DNA of 64,000 bases, from the NCBI RefSeq assembly GCF_026191185.1, contig NZ_JAPHOV010000001.1:2227001-2291000 (forward strand), written 5' to 3'. The position numbers and the translations under genes are program-made. This document shows positions 52,437-61,457 of the stretch, one piece after another (the first letter of the stretch is position 1; every line of letters starts with the position of its first letter). The notes below the pieces were generated by a model. That model saw only the letters and a list, made by a program, of their open reading frames with translations. It was not told the origin of the DNA and searched no databases. This DNA is from Legionella sp. PATHC032. GTDB lineage: Bacteria; Pseudomonadota; Gammaproteobacteria; Legionellales; Legionellaceae.

Positions 52437-53624
52437 TCGCTGTGCTCTTTTAGAATTAAATACTAAGAAGGCACTCATGAAACAAAGCAAAGAAGATATT
52501 GTCCAAGCACTTTGGGCATTGAAATAATACATTGCTACTCCTGATATGAGAGGGCCAATCATCATGCCTAATGCATATGCGCTGCGCCACGCCCCTATAC
52601 CTAGGCCACTGTGGTTAGAGCTTCCATATTGATGACATAATGCAACGGAGTACGCCATAAACAACATTTCACCAAGAGTAAATACTAAAAGCGAACAAAA
52701 CATTCCTTGTATTGTAGAAGACAGGCCCATAGCAAACGTTGACACCCCTAATAAAATACAGCCGATACAAGCAACTATATGTTTATTGAATCGCTCAATC
52801 CTTTTTGATAATTTTACTTGAAATAATGCGATTAAAATGGGATCAGTTGCGAAAAAAAATCCAATGATTAAAGAATTTCCTATTGTTTCGTTTAAGTGAA
52901 TGCCTAGTACTGTTTTTTGTATCCCATAAGTTAAACCGATGCAAAATACTGAAAATAACATTGGAATAAGCGAGCTATAGACTGACTCAATTTCTTCTTT
53001 ATTACTGGGTTTTGCGGCCACATCCTGATTACTGATTTCTAATTTTAGAAAAATAACTATTGAAAACAATATCAAAGTAACGCCGACCAAAGTCATTGCT
53101 AATTTAAAATGATTTTGCGCTAAAAGCATTATCAAAACCATTGCCACAATACCACCAGTATTTTCCAGTGCATTTTTATAGGATTGGGCAATCGTTAAAC
53201 TGTGATTGGTATTTTTTGAAATCTGCAAGAAAGATGAGTTACTGCAAGTGATGAACAAGTTGATCCCAAATCCCATTAACAATACAAAGACAACAGATAA
53301 ATGAAAAGAACTCACTTTTGCTAGAATAACAAATGCGACGCCCATGAGTAAGAAACTTGCCCCAATTATACCCTTTGCTTGTGCTTTTCCCGTAACGTAT
53401 CCACCACATATACTGCCCAAAATAGCTCCAATCCCCATTGAAAAGCCTAAGAAGCCTATATTTAATTTATTAAAATTGGTGCTTACACTAAAAAAATACG
53501 CAATATGGTAAGATAGGCCGCCTCCAATAGCCTCTATAAAAGAAAGAGCCAATAATAATTTACAAGTGACTGGTAAATCACTAAAAGAGAACCCTACTTT
53601 AGAAGAGCTGACTGTTGAGCTCAT
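52419..53624 (-). CDS. MFS exporter of the borosin operon
   Basis: 401 residues with about twelve hydrophobic segments, and the MFS-type loop GGYVTGKAQAKGI between TM2 and TM3. GAGGGA precedes the ATG. It follows the methyltransferase gene by 43 nt on the same strand and likely exports the methylated peptide or its product; that substrate is inferred from position. Confidence 0.8.
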   Translation of the reverse strand: MSSTVSSSKVGFSFSDLPVTCKLLLALSFIEAIGGGLSYHIAYFFSVSTNFNKLNIGFLGFSMGIGAILGSICGGYVTGKAQAKGIIGASFLLMGVAFVILAKVSSFHLSVVFVLLMGFGINLFITCSNSSFLQISKNTNHSLTIAQSYKNALENTGGIVAMVLIMLLAQNHFKLAMTLVGVTLILFSIVIFLKLEISNQDVAAKPSNKEEIESVYSSLIPMLFSVFCIGLTYGIQKTVLGIHLNETIGNSLIIGFFFATDPILIALFQVKLSKRIERFNKHIVACIGCILLGVSTFAMGLSSTIQGMFCSLLVFTLGEMLFMAYSVALCHQYGSSNHSGLGIGAWRSAYALGMMIGPLISGVAMYYFNAQSAWTISSLLCFMSAFLVFNSKRAQRLEAVY

Positions 53625-53667
53625 TGTAATCCCTCACATTAAATAAAAATTAGATACATCCACTAAA

Positions 53668-54438
53668 CTATGCCACTTGATTTAATAACCTTAATGCATC
53701 AGAACTCGGCATTCGTTGTATTTTATCGGGAGGAATATACAAAGTAGACAGTGTTGTTAACTCTTGCCTATCAAGTTGCTCTAAATCAAATTCAGATATC
53801 TTTGGATGAGTACCAGGATAAAGAGCGGCTTCGTAAATAACCGCTTTTTTTTCTTTTTTATAGAGTTCGATTAATTTTTTTTTAATAAAATTAAGAGCCT
53901 CAAAATTGATTTTATTTGTTGGTAAACCCAGATTTCCAACCATACCAATCTGGTAAATTACTACATGAGAAGAAGGATCTACTACTTTATCATATAGAAG
54001 ATATTCCGTAGCATCAAAGGATTGGATACCTCCAGATGCGGGATCAAACCTAAGATCGGCATATAAACAATCTTGAGTTGAAATACCAGGGCACACCACT
54101 GTTTTAATGCTATCATCAAGCATAGACAAAGCGAGCAAGCCAGGAGTAGCAAACACACATGGATGACCATATATAACAACACATAATGATCGTACATCTT
54201 CTATCGCGCTATAAATATATTGTGCAATATTATTATAAGCACTTTCTCTTGATTTAGAGTTAAAGTATATTTCATCCAGTGACTCTGATGATTTCGCTAA
54301 TTTACGAATATAGCGCTCTAGCAAGGGTTCATTAACTAAGTAGATTACCTTATCACAAGTAGAAATATATCCTTTTGCTTCTTCTGTAATATGAGCTATT
54401 GTTTTAATTCCAGTACCAACTAACGCTACAACTTTCAC
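53668..54438 (-). CDS. Borosin peptide backbone alpha-N-methyltransferase
   Basis: 256 residues, tetrapyrrole-methylase fold. It starts at a GTG whose TAAGGA site overlaps the precursor stop codon. SAM-loop VGTGI near residue 7, YGHPCVF at 90-96, PGIS and DCLYADLRFDP at 117-133, YQIGMVG at 162-168 and TLYIPP at 232-237 track the fungal omphalotin enzyme OphMA, not cobalamin or siroheme methylases. OphMA catalytic Tyr66, Arg72 and Tyr76 correspond to Tyr58, Arg64 and Tyr68 here with identical spacing. Unlike OphMA it ends without a clasp or core, so it must act in trans, as in Shewanella SonM. Confidence 0.92.
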   Translation of the reverse strand: MKVVALVGTGIKTIAHITEEAKGYISTCDKVIYLVNEPLLERYIRKLAKSSESLDEIYFNSKSRESAYNNIAQYIYSAIEDVRSLCVVIYGHPCVFATPGLLALSMLDDSIKTVVCPGISTQDCLYADLRFDPASGGIQSFDATEYLLYDKVVDPSSHVVIYQIGMVGNLGLPTNKINFEALNFIKKKLIELYKKEKKAVIYEAALYPGTHPKISEFDLEQLDRQELTTLSTLYIPPDKIQRMPSSDALRLLNQVA

Positions 54439-54446
54439 TTAAATCC

Positions 54447-54665
54447 TTATTTGGTCACTGGAAAAACATGGCTCATATCCGGATACGGGATCACATGGCT
54501 CATATCCGAAAAATTCTTTTTATCAGTGATTAACTCCCTGATCTTATGTGTATCTGAGTTTTTATATGATTCAACCAAGCTTTTACTTAAAACCCAATCC
54601 TCTAAAGCCACTGTATCAAGGAGTGGATTTTTCACCAATGCCTCAACTGCATCTAATAATTCCAT
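54447..54665 (-). CDS. Split-borosin precursor peptide
   Basis: 72 residues from ATG 54665, which has GGAGG 4-5 nt upstream; a TTG 21 nt earlier has none. Residues 1-50 (MELLDAVEALVKNPLLDTVA...IRELITDKK) form a small helical leader comparable to the borosin-binding domain of SonA. Residues 54-72 carry DMSHVIPYP and DMSHVFPVTK, two core units with a 9-residue period, rich in residues that borosin enzymes methylate. Its stop is 8 nt from the methyltransferase start. Role is inferred from pairing and architecture. Confidence 0.88.
   Translation of the reverse strand: MELLDAVEALVKNPLLDTVALEDWVLSKSLVESYKNSDTHKIRELITDKKNFSDMSHVIPYPDMSHVFPVTK
54466..54508 (-). repeat. Tandem core-peptide repeat in DNA
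   Basis: The 16-nt word ACATGGCTCATATCCG occurs at 54466-54481 and 54493-54508, exactly 27 nt (nine codons) apart, encoding DMSHV twice. The identity at synonymous positions points to a recent duplication within the core. Confidence 0.85.
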
Positions 54666-54948
54666 AGTCCCTCCAAAATTTGGCAATCAAAATTTTGCAC
54701 TATTTATTTTATAAAAATTTAAATCATTATCCTATCAAAAATCAATCATTATCAAGAAATCTTTTATTTCAAATAACATGTCCGTGCATAGAATATCATT
54801 ACGGATTGACTCATATTATTCCACAAATGTATGTTTTTTTGAACACAAATTATTTTGCGCTTGCCTCAATGTCTACGGTTTTTTTACTTCCTAAATTATT
54901 TAATGTTATCCTCCTCAATCATATGATAATAATCAATAAGGACTCTAT
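54666..54948. promoter_or_regulatory. Divergent region between borosin and ABC operons
   Basis: 283 AT-rich nt. A direct repeat ATCATTATC at 54723-54731 and 54745-54753, 22 nt apart (about two helical turns), lies upstream of the precursor and could bind a regulator. Nothing else stands out. Confidence 0.4.
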
Positions 54949-56715
54949 TTGACGAGTTTACAGATAATATCCCATTTTTTTCCATTTTTTTGGCCGAAAA
55001 ATAATTTTAAAAAAAAGTTTCGGGTCATATTTTCATTATTTTTGGTTTTCACAACACTCGCCTTAAATTTAATTGTACCCATTTTTTTTAAAGATATAGT
55101 AACTGCATTATCCGGTACGATAAGGACATCGAGCATGATGATTATCTCGCTGATCTGCTGTTATGGATTACTCTGGATGCTGGCAAGATGCAGTGAAAAA
55201 ATTCGCGAGATGCTTTCTTTTGTAAACATAAGTACAACAATTGCGGATTATAGTACTCATGTCTTTGCACACCTTCATGCTTTAAATTACAAATTTCATC
55301 TGGATAAGGAAACCGGAAAAATAACCAGCGCTATCAGTCGCGCACAGCTTGCAATCGCGATGCTTATCTCGAACATATTGTTTCGGATTGTGCCTGTTTT
55401 TTTAGAAATTCTCTTCGCTTTTTTAATCATTTGGCACTTCTATGGCTTAAGCTATGGCCTCTATCTAATTATTATTTTGGGAATCTATCTTGTTTTTAAT
55501 GGACTCACTCAAAAAAAATCCACAGTCCTGCAAAAAAATTGTAGCATTGCTGAATTAAATGTAAGTTCCGCAATTACCGACAGCCTACTCAACACAGAAA
55601 CTGTAAAATACTACAACAGTCAAACCGTAGAACATAAAAAAATAGACCAATTTTTACAAGAAAGCGTTCATGCAAATACAGCATTATTTAGTGGAAACGG
55701 TACATTTTTGGTGATACAAACACTCATTATTGCGGGGGGTCTTGCCTTTTTGTCCTATAAAGTAGGGTACCAAATTTTAATTGGACAGTTAAAAATTGGT
55801 GACTTTGTCCTGATTAATGGCTATTTATTACAGTTATTTGAACCTTTAAGCGAAGCTAGTGTGCGTTGGCGAGATACCAAAAATGATTTATCCAAAATAG
55901 AATATTCAGCCTATTTATTAGATCAAACCGATGAAGTTGAACAAGACCATCCTGATGCAAAACCTTTATTCATTACCGGCCCGCATGTTCACTTTAAAAA
56001 CGTCACTTTCGGTTACCAACCAGAACACCCCATTTTAAAAAATGTAAGCTTCGAAGTTCCACCCGCAAAGATGACAGCTATTGTGGGACCCAGCGGATCG
56101 GGTAAATCAACGATTGCACGATTATTGCTGGGATTATTTGAAGTCACTCAGGGACAAATACTCATAGATGACCAGGATATTACTGCTGTGAGCAAGCATT
56201 CATTACGCCAACAAATCGGAATTGTTCCACAAGAAGTTCTACTCTTCAACAATACGTTGAGGTTTAATCTCTGCTACGGTGCTCTAAATATCTCCGAGCG
56301 TGAAATCAATAACGTAATCCAACTGGCGCACTTGGAAGAGATGGTAAAAAACCTCCCCAAAGGAATTGAAACCAACATCGGTGAAGGGGGTTTTAAATTA
56401 TCAGGAGGAGAACGCCAGAGGATTGGAATAGCAAGATGTTTATTACGCAACCCGAGTATTTTGTTATTTGATGAAGCAACCGCATCGCTCGACACGCAGA
56501 CTGAAAAAAATATCCAGGAAAATATTGAGGAAGTTACAAAACATACCACCAGTATAGTCATTGCACATCGTTTGAGTACGATTATTCATGCTGACAACAT
56601 TCTTGTTTTACAAGACGGAGAAATCGTAGAAGCTGGAACGCATCAAGAATTAATCGAGAAAAAGGGATTATATTACTCCATGTGGAATAGCCAGCAGCAA
56701 AAGAGTGCATCATGA
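54949..56715 (+). CDS. ABC exporter half-transporter, ATM1/HMT1-like (first of pair)
   Basis: 588 residues from a TTG start (AAGGA 6 nt upstream). The first in-frame ATG would lose the first membrane helix. Six membrane segments, then Walker A VGPSGSGKST, signature LSGGERQRIGIARCLL and Walker B ILLFDEATASLD. The N-terminal region resembles the ATM1/HMT1 family that exports glutathione or metal-thiol conjugates. It overlaps the second ABC gene by 4 nt. Confidence 0.85.
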   Translation: MTSLQIISHFFPFFWPKNNFKKKFRVIFSLFLVFTTLALNLIVPIFFKDIVTALSGTIRTSSMMIISLICCYGLLWMLARCSEKIREMLSFVNISTTIADYSTHVFAHLHALNYKFHLDKETGKITSAISRAQLAIAMLISNILFRIVPVFLEILFAFLIIWHFYGLSYGLYLIIILGIYLVFNGLTQKKSTVLQKNCSIAELNVSSAITDSLLNTETVKYYNSQTVEHKKIDQFLQESVHANTALFSGNGTFLVIQTLIIAGGLAFLSYKVGYQILIGQLKIGDFVLINGYLLQLFEPLSEASVRWRDTKNDLSKIEYSAYLLDQTDEVEQDHPDAKPLFITGPHVHFKNVTFGYQPEHPILKNVSFEVPPAKMTAIVGPSGSGKSTIARLLLGLFEVTQGQILIDDQDITAVSKHSLRQQIGIVPQEVLLFNNTLRFNLCYGALNISEREINNVIQLAHLEEMVKNLPKGIETNIGEGGFKLSGGERQRIGIARCLLRNPSILLFDEATASLDTQTEKNIQENIEEVTKHTTSIVIAHRLSTIIHADNILVLQDGEIVEAGTHQELIEKKGLYYSMWNSQQQKSAS

Positions 56716-58520
56716 TGAATGAAAGTTTACCCAGCATTAAAGAAACTATCTACTATCTTTGGCCTTGCGTTTGGACAAAGAACAGCCTAAGAGGAAAAAT
56801 TCACGTTGTCTTGGCTCTCTTATTTATATTGATTTCCATTGCACTAAATTTGTGTGTCCCCATTTTTTTAAAAGAAGCCATTAATGCACTCTCTGGACAT
56901 GCCCTATTTTTAAACAGCACCCCTTTAGTCATCATTCTGACTTATGCATCGGTTTGGGGTGCATCCAAAGCTTGTATCACCCTCAGTCAAGTAATAGCTT
57001 TTCCTGTAGAATTAGAAGGGGCGAGAAAATTTTGTTTAGAACTTTTTGATCACGTACAAGCGCTTTCCACAAAATTTCATAGAGAACGTAAATCAGGCGA
57101 AATTCTTACAATCATAGAACGTTCACACTCGTCTGCTGTTGATCTTATTGGTCGACCTATTGTGATGATATTGCCGGTTCTTATAGAAATAATTTTTGCT
57201 ATGATTTTTTTGAGCTATTTTTATGATCTTTTTTTTGGATTGGTTCTATTGTTGATGCTGGTTTCTTATATCTTGCTAAGCTATTACACCGCTCAATGGA
57301 TTGTAAAATGCAGAATGAAGCAAAACAATGAAGATGCATCTGCAAACGCCTATCTGGTGGAAAGCCTGTTGCATGCGGATACCGTGAAATATTTTAATAC
57401 CCAACAGGATGAAATCAATACAGCTGCTCAAAAATTACAAGAAAAGGCCTGTGCAGATACTCGAGCATTAAATGCCGATGCAAAAATTCATCTTATGCAA
57501 AATGTCATTGTCGGTATGTGTGTTATTATTATGCTCTTACTTGCTGGCAGCCGAGTCATTGCAGGGAGCATGAATGTCGGAGATTTTGTACTGGTCCATG
57601 GCTATTTATTCATGTTCATGCTGCCATTATCCATGCTAGGCTATCGAATTCGTGTTACCCGAGATGATTTAGCTCGTTTTCAAACCGCGATTCAGTTGCT
57701 GAAAATTCCTATCGATATTCAAGACCAACCCAATGCCAGAACACTTAAGTACAAAGAAGGAAAAATCCAATTTGATCACGTCCATTTTACTTATAATGAA
57801 CATCGAAAAATTCTTGATGACGTTAGCTTTATAGTTGAACCCGGTACCACTACTGCAATCGTTGGATCCTCAGGATCCGGCAAATCCACTCTCGCAAGAT
57901 TAATCTTTCGGCTTTACGATTTGAATTCGGGGAGTATTCAGATTGATGGGCAAAATATTAGCAATATCCAACATGCATCACTCAGAGCAATACTCGGTAT
58001 TGTTCCTCAGGAAACTGCTTTATTCAATGATACCTTAAGAAATAACCTGATATATGGAAATCCGCATGTCACTCATGATGAATTGGCGGATGCAATACAA
58101 GCAGTACATCTTGACAGGTTCGTGGCAAAACTGCCTGATGGGTTAGAAACCAGAGTTGGTGAGCGCGGATTAAAATTGTCTGGTGGCGAAAAACAGCGAG
58201 TGGCCATCGCTAGAATGCTGCTTAAAAAACCTAAAATTTTTATTTTTGATGAAGCAACATCTTCACTGGATATGAAAACAGAGAAAGACATTCAGACCTG
58301 TCTCAAACAGATATCGATCAACACAACAACACTTATTATTGCACATAGACTTTCTACAGTAACGCATGCAGATAATATTCTGGTACTCGCTAAAGGTGTG
58401 ATTATTGAGCAAGGTACCCACAATGAACTACTAAATCAAAATGGTGCCTATGCTCAATTGTGGAAAGCTCAAAGTCAAAATAAAATTGACACAGGGTCTA
58501 TTAATGGCTTTGTTCCTTAG
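56712..58520 (+). CDS. ABC exporter half-transporter, ATM1/HMT1-like (second of pair)
   Basis: 602 residues. Same plan as the preceding gene: membrane domain, Walker A VGSSGSGKST, signature LSGGEKQRVAIARMLL, Walker B IFIFDEATSSLD. Both proteins keep the catalytic Glu and His (IAHRLSTV). They may form a heterodimer. Likely a paralogous duplicate pair. Substrate unknown; export of the neighbouring peptide is possible but unproven. Confidence 0.85.
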   Translation: MMNESLPSIKETIYYLWPCVWTKNSLRGKIHVVLALLFILISIALNLCVPIFLKEAINALSGHALFLNSTPLVIILTYASVWGASKACITLSQVIAFPVELEGARKFCLELFDHVQALSTKFHRERKSGEILTIIERSHSSAVDLIGRPIVMILPVLIEIIFAMIFLSYFYDLFFGLVLLLMLVSYILLSYYTAQWIVKCRMKQNNEDASANAYLVESLLHADTVKYFNTQQDEINTAAQKLQEKACADTRALNADAKIHLMQNVIVGMCVIIMLLLAGSRVIAGSMNVGDFVLVHGYLFMFMLPLSMLGYRIRVTRDDLARFQTAIQLLKIPIDIQDQPNARTLKYKEGKIQFDHVHFTYNEHRKILDDVSFIVEPGTTTAIVGSSGSGKSTLARLIFRLYDLNSGSIQIDGQNISNIQHASLRAILGIVPQETALFNDTLRNNLIYGNPHVTHDELADAIQAVHLDRFVAKLPDGLETRVGERGLKLSGGEKQRVAIARMLLKKPKIFIFDEATSSLDMKTEKDIQTCLKQISINTTTLIIAHRLSTVTHADNILVLAKGVIIEQGTHNELLNQNGAYAQLWKAQSQNKIDTGSINGFVP

Positions 58521-58523
58521 CTC

Positions 58524-58565
58524 ATTATCCTCCGAAAAATACCTCTATATTTTGAGGAGGATAAT
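58524..58565 (+). terminator. Long hairpin after the ABC pair
   Basis: ATTATCCTCC (58524-58533) and GGAGGATAAT (58556-58565) are perfect 10-bp arms. An inner 6-bp AAAATA/TATTTT stem stacks on them through facing GA steps. No T-run follows, so it may be a processing or protection element rather than a classical terminator. Confidence 0.55.
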
Positions 58566-58601
58566 GCTTGGTTATGCTGTGACACCAATGGAGGCGGCAT
58601 T

Positions 58602-59444
58602 ATGAATATAAAACAAAACGACACATCAACCACTCCCCCTATTTTATATGGTACAGCATGGAAAGAAGATGACACAAAACGTTTGGTGCTCCAGGCACTC
58701 AACTCAGGATTTCGAGGGATTGATACTGCCAATCAACGTAGGCATTATTTTGAAGAAGCCGTGGGTGATGCAATTGATCAATTTTTAACAACTAGTCAAA
58801 AAACACGCAGTGATTTATTTCTACAAACAAAATTTACCTCTGTACATGGCCAAGATCATAGAAAACCTTATGATGAATTTGATTCATTGACCAACCAGGT
58901 CAAGCAATCCTTTGCAAGCTCACTAGAACATTTACAGACAGACTACATTGACGCCTATATACTTCATGGCCCTTCACTATCTCATGGAATAATCGATGCA
59001 GATTTAGAAATTTGGCAGGCCATGGAAGAGCTGGTGTGTAGTAGAAAGGTAAAGTTTCTCGGCATTTCTAACGTTAATATGGTACAAGTTGAAGAACTAT
59101 ATAGAAAAGTCTCTATAAAGCCGTCGTTTATACAAAATAGATGTTTCGCCATAACACAATGGGATCAAGACGTTAGGACATTTAGTCAAAAAAACAAGAT
59201 TATCTATCAAGGATTTTCTTTGCTCACTGCGAATCAGCGGTATTTATTAAACCCTCACATGCAATCACTTGCTGTAAAATATGATAAAACCATCCCGCAA
59301 ATTATATTTCGCTTTGCAAACCAAGTGGGGATATTGCCTTTAACCGGCACTACAAATCAACAACACATGGATAATGATTTAAACATATATGACTTTGAGC
59401 TTACACAAGAAGAAATTCAATATATAGAAAATATAGGATTATAA
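58602..59444 (+). CDS. Aldo/keto reductase
   Basis: 280 residues, near the usual size. Catalytic Asp in FRGIDTAN, Tyr about eight residues on (RRHYFEE), Lys in LQTKFT and His in YILHGP. NADPH-dependent carbonyl reduction of an unknown substrate. It follows the hairpin and is 10 nt before the GNAT gene. Confidence 0.85.
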   Translation: MNIKQNDTSTTPPILYGTAWKEDDTKRLVLQALNSGFRGIDTANQRRHYFEEAVGDAIDQFLTTSQKTRSDLFLQTKFTSVHGQDHRKPYDEFDSLTNQVKQSFASSLEHLQTDYIDAYILHGPSLSHGIIDADLEIWQAMEELVCSRKVKFLGISNVNMVQVEELYRKVSIKPSFIQNRCFAITQWDQDVRTFSQKNKIIYQGFSLLTANQRYLLNPHMQSLAVKYDKTIPQIIFRFANQVGILPLTGTTNQQHMDNDLNIYDFELTQEEIQYIENIGL

Positions 59445-59454
59445 GTGAACCAAT

Positions 59455-59955
59455 ATGACCATTAAAATTGAAACACCAAGGATGCTTTTGCGTTTAATTA
59501 AGGATGAGGACTTAGATCAAGTTGCTCAGCTTCATGCAGACCGAGAAGTTAGAAAATTCTTTCCTGATGGAACACAAGATCGCGAGCAGACTAAGCGAAG
59601 AATAAAACAGATTATGAACCTTTATGGAGATAAAGGATTGCCTGGTTTTGTTATATTCAATAAGGTGACTCATGAATTCATTGGACGATGTGGATTTGGG
59701 CCAATTGAAACAGGGGAAATTGAAGTTGGATACCTTATTGTAAGAAAATTTTGGGGTATGGGTTATGCATCTGAAGCACTAGAGGCACTTCTTGAATGGA
59801 GTAAAATAAATATCAATTCTGATTATATTATTGCTTTTGCGCCACTCAAACATAGTGCATCACATCGAGTAATGGAGAAGTGTGGTATGGAATATTATAA
59901 AGATGAACTTGGTCATGGTGTTGAGTGTAAATTTTATCGTTCCAAAAATAAATAA
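59455..59955 (+). CDS. GNAT-family acetyltransferase (RimJ/RimL-like)
   Basis: 166 residues. IETPRMLLRLIKDEDLDQVAQL opening, then IGRCGFGPIETGEIEVGYLI and the acetyl-CoA loop RKFWGMGYASEALEAL, ending HRVMEKCGMEYYKDE. Acceptor unknown. Confidence 0.88.
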   Translation: MTIKIETPRMLLRLIKDEDLDQVAQLHADREVRKFFPDGTQDREQTKRRIKQIMNLYGDKGLPGFVIFNKVTHEFIGRCGFGPIETGEIEVGYLIVRKFWGMGYASEALEALLEWSKININSDYIIAFAPLKHSASHRVMEKCGMEYYKDELGHGVECKFYRSKNK

Positions 59956-59977
59956 TTTATAAAACAGGTCAATTAGC

Positions 59978-60760
59978 ATGACAAAAATTACAACAGATGA
60001 AGCCGCGTTAAAATTAGCTGTACTTATTGATGCTGATAATGCTCGAGCAGTTATTATTGATGGTCTTTTAACTGAGATTGCTGGTTATGGAGATGCTATC
60101 GTAAGGAGAATTTATGGCGATTTCACCTTACCATCTAGCGCACAATGGAAAAAGGTATTGCATAAATACGCTATAAAACCAGTACAGCAGTTTGCTTTTA
60201 CTTCTGGAAAAAATGCAACAGATAGTGCACTTATTATTGATGCTATGGATCTACTTTATACGCATCGTTTTGGTGGTTTTTGTATCGTGTCAAGTGATAG
60301 TGATTTTACAAGTCTTGCTAACCGTATTCGTGAAGAAGGGTTGCAAGTTTTTGGATTTGGAGAAAAAAAAACACCAGAGGCATTTCGTAATGCCTGCAAT
60401 AAATTTATTTTCACTGAAGTACTACGCCCTGTAGCACCACCTGATCAATTAATTAGCCAGTCAAAAAAGAGAAAGCAGCCTGTTAAACAAGCAAAAGCTA
60501 ATGAACCCTCAGCACAAGAATTTCCAAAAGAATTTATTCTAGAAGCATTAAATAACTCATACGATGATACTGGTTGGGCATACATAGGAACATTTGGTGG
60601 CTATTTAACTAAGTTAAAACCAGACTTTGATTCCAGGCTTTATGGTTTCAAAAAGCTGAGTGATTTGGTTAAGGGAAAACCGGAGATTTTTGAAACGGAA
60701 GAACGAGTCAATCCTGGATCGAACACAAAAGTTTTATATTTACGTGGTAGACAAGAATAA
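59978..60760 (+). CDS. NYN-domain/OST-HTH (LOTUS) protein
   Basis: 260 residues. The N-terminal NYN (PIN-like) nuclease domain has acidic motifs LIDADNA, DSALIIDAMDLL and SSDSDFTSLA. A basic linker (QSKKRKQPVKQAKA) leads to a C-terminal LOTUS/OST-HTH domain (FILEALNNSYDDTGWAYIGTF ... LYGFKKLSDLV), which binds RNA. Predicted RNase of the LabA/DUF88 type. Confidence 0.88.
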   Translation: MTKITTDEAALKLAVLIDADNARAVIIDGLLTEIAGYGDAIVRRIYGDFTLPSSAQWKKVLHKYAIKPVQQFAFTSGKNATDSALIIDAMDLLYTHRFGGFCIVSSDSDFTSLANRIREEGLQVFGFGEKKTPEAFRNACNKFIFTEVLRPVAPPDQLISQSKKRKQPVKQAKANEPSAQEFPKEFILEALNNSYDDTGWAYIGTFGGYLTKLKPDFDSRLYGFKKLSDLVKGKPEIFETEERVNPGSNTKVLYLRGRQE

Positions 60761-60774
60761 CGTGGAAATAATTA

Positions 60775-61152
60775 ATGAATCTATTAGAAAAAATTGCAGC
60801 ATTAGAAAATGAAGCTACTGAATTTGGTTTTCAGTGGGAAACGACCGATCAGATTATGACTCAAATCCAAAGTGAGTGTATTGAAGTCGATGAGCATTTA
60901 AAAGCAGGAATTAATGATAACTCATCTGCTTTGCAGGAAGAAATAGGTGACCTATTGCATGCCGTGTTTTCACTGTGTGTATTTTGTAAATTAGATCTCA
61001 AAGATACACTGCAACAAACCGTGGAAAAATTTGAGCGGCGGCTCCGCGCTGTCAAAATGATTGCTCATGAAATGAAACTCATTAATTTGGAAGGACAAAC
61101 TTTTGATGAGTTGATGTCTATCTGGAAACAAGCAAAGAGCAGAGTAGGTTAA
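60775..61152 (+). CDS. MazG-like nucleotide pyrophosphohydrolase
   Basis: 125 residues with the all-alpha NTP pyrophosphohydrolase pattern: ECIEVDEHL, then LQEEIGDLLHAVFSL. It lies 14 nt after the NYN gene. MazG-like enzymes hydrolyse NTPs or alarmones. Shorter than chromosomal MazG (about 260). Confidence 0.78.
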   Translation: MNLLEKIAALENEATEFGFQWETTDQIMTQIQSECIEVDEHLKAGINDNSSALQEEIGDLLHAVFSLCVFCKLDLKDTLQQTVEKFERRLRAVKMIAHEMKLINLEGQTFDELMSIWKQAKSRVG

Positions 61153-61457
61153 CGCTGGGTGAGCATGACTTGTAAATTGGGTAGCCGAAATGTAGATTCA
61201 GCATAAAATCACAAACGCGCAATTGTCCTGCGCTTGATAAAATATTTTCATGCTCGCATAAATTTCCGTACAAAATTAATGAATAAAATCAACCTATAAA
61301 AAGAAGACAGGTCGGGTAACAGGATCGAGTTGCCCCGATCCCGTCCCCTAAGAACCTTACTATTACCCATAAGTCTATAAATTATAAGAAAAACTTTTTC
61401 TTTAATTTAACTCTCTGTTATAAATAAGGGCAGTATTTTGACTGATAATGAGAGCAA
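61153..61457. other. mazG-to-IS gap
   Basis: 305 nt. 61153-61310 is non-coding with nothing recognised. 61311-61348 is intron domain VI and 61356 is the IS left end; a weak transposase promoter may lie in the AT-rich 61380-61450. Confidence 0.5.
61311..61348 (-). ncRNA. Group II intron domain VI
   Basis: Minus-strand GGATCG / CGATCC stem with an 8-nt loop, followed by TGTTACCCGAC, which contains a candidate branch-point A and resembles the usual 3' intron end. Confidence 0.65.

Noticed and set aside
53668-54438. Cobalamin or siroheme biosynthesis methylase
   Set aside because: No other tetrapyrrole genes nearby, and the OphMA-specific segments and catalytic residues are present beside a repeat-core precursor.
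54666-54686. Longer borosin precursor from an upstream TTG
   Set aside because: The GGAGG site lies inside this stretch and correctly precedes the ATG at 54665.
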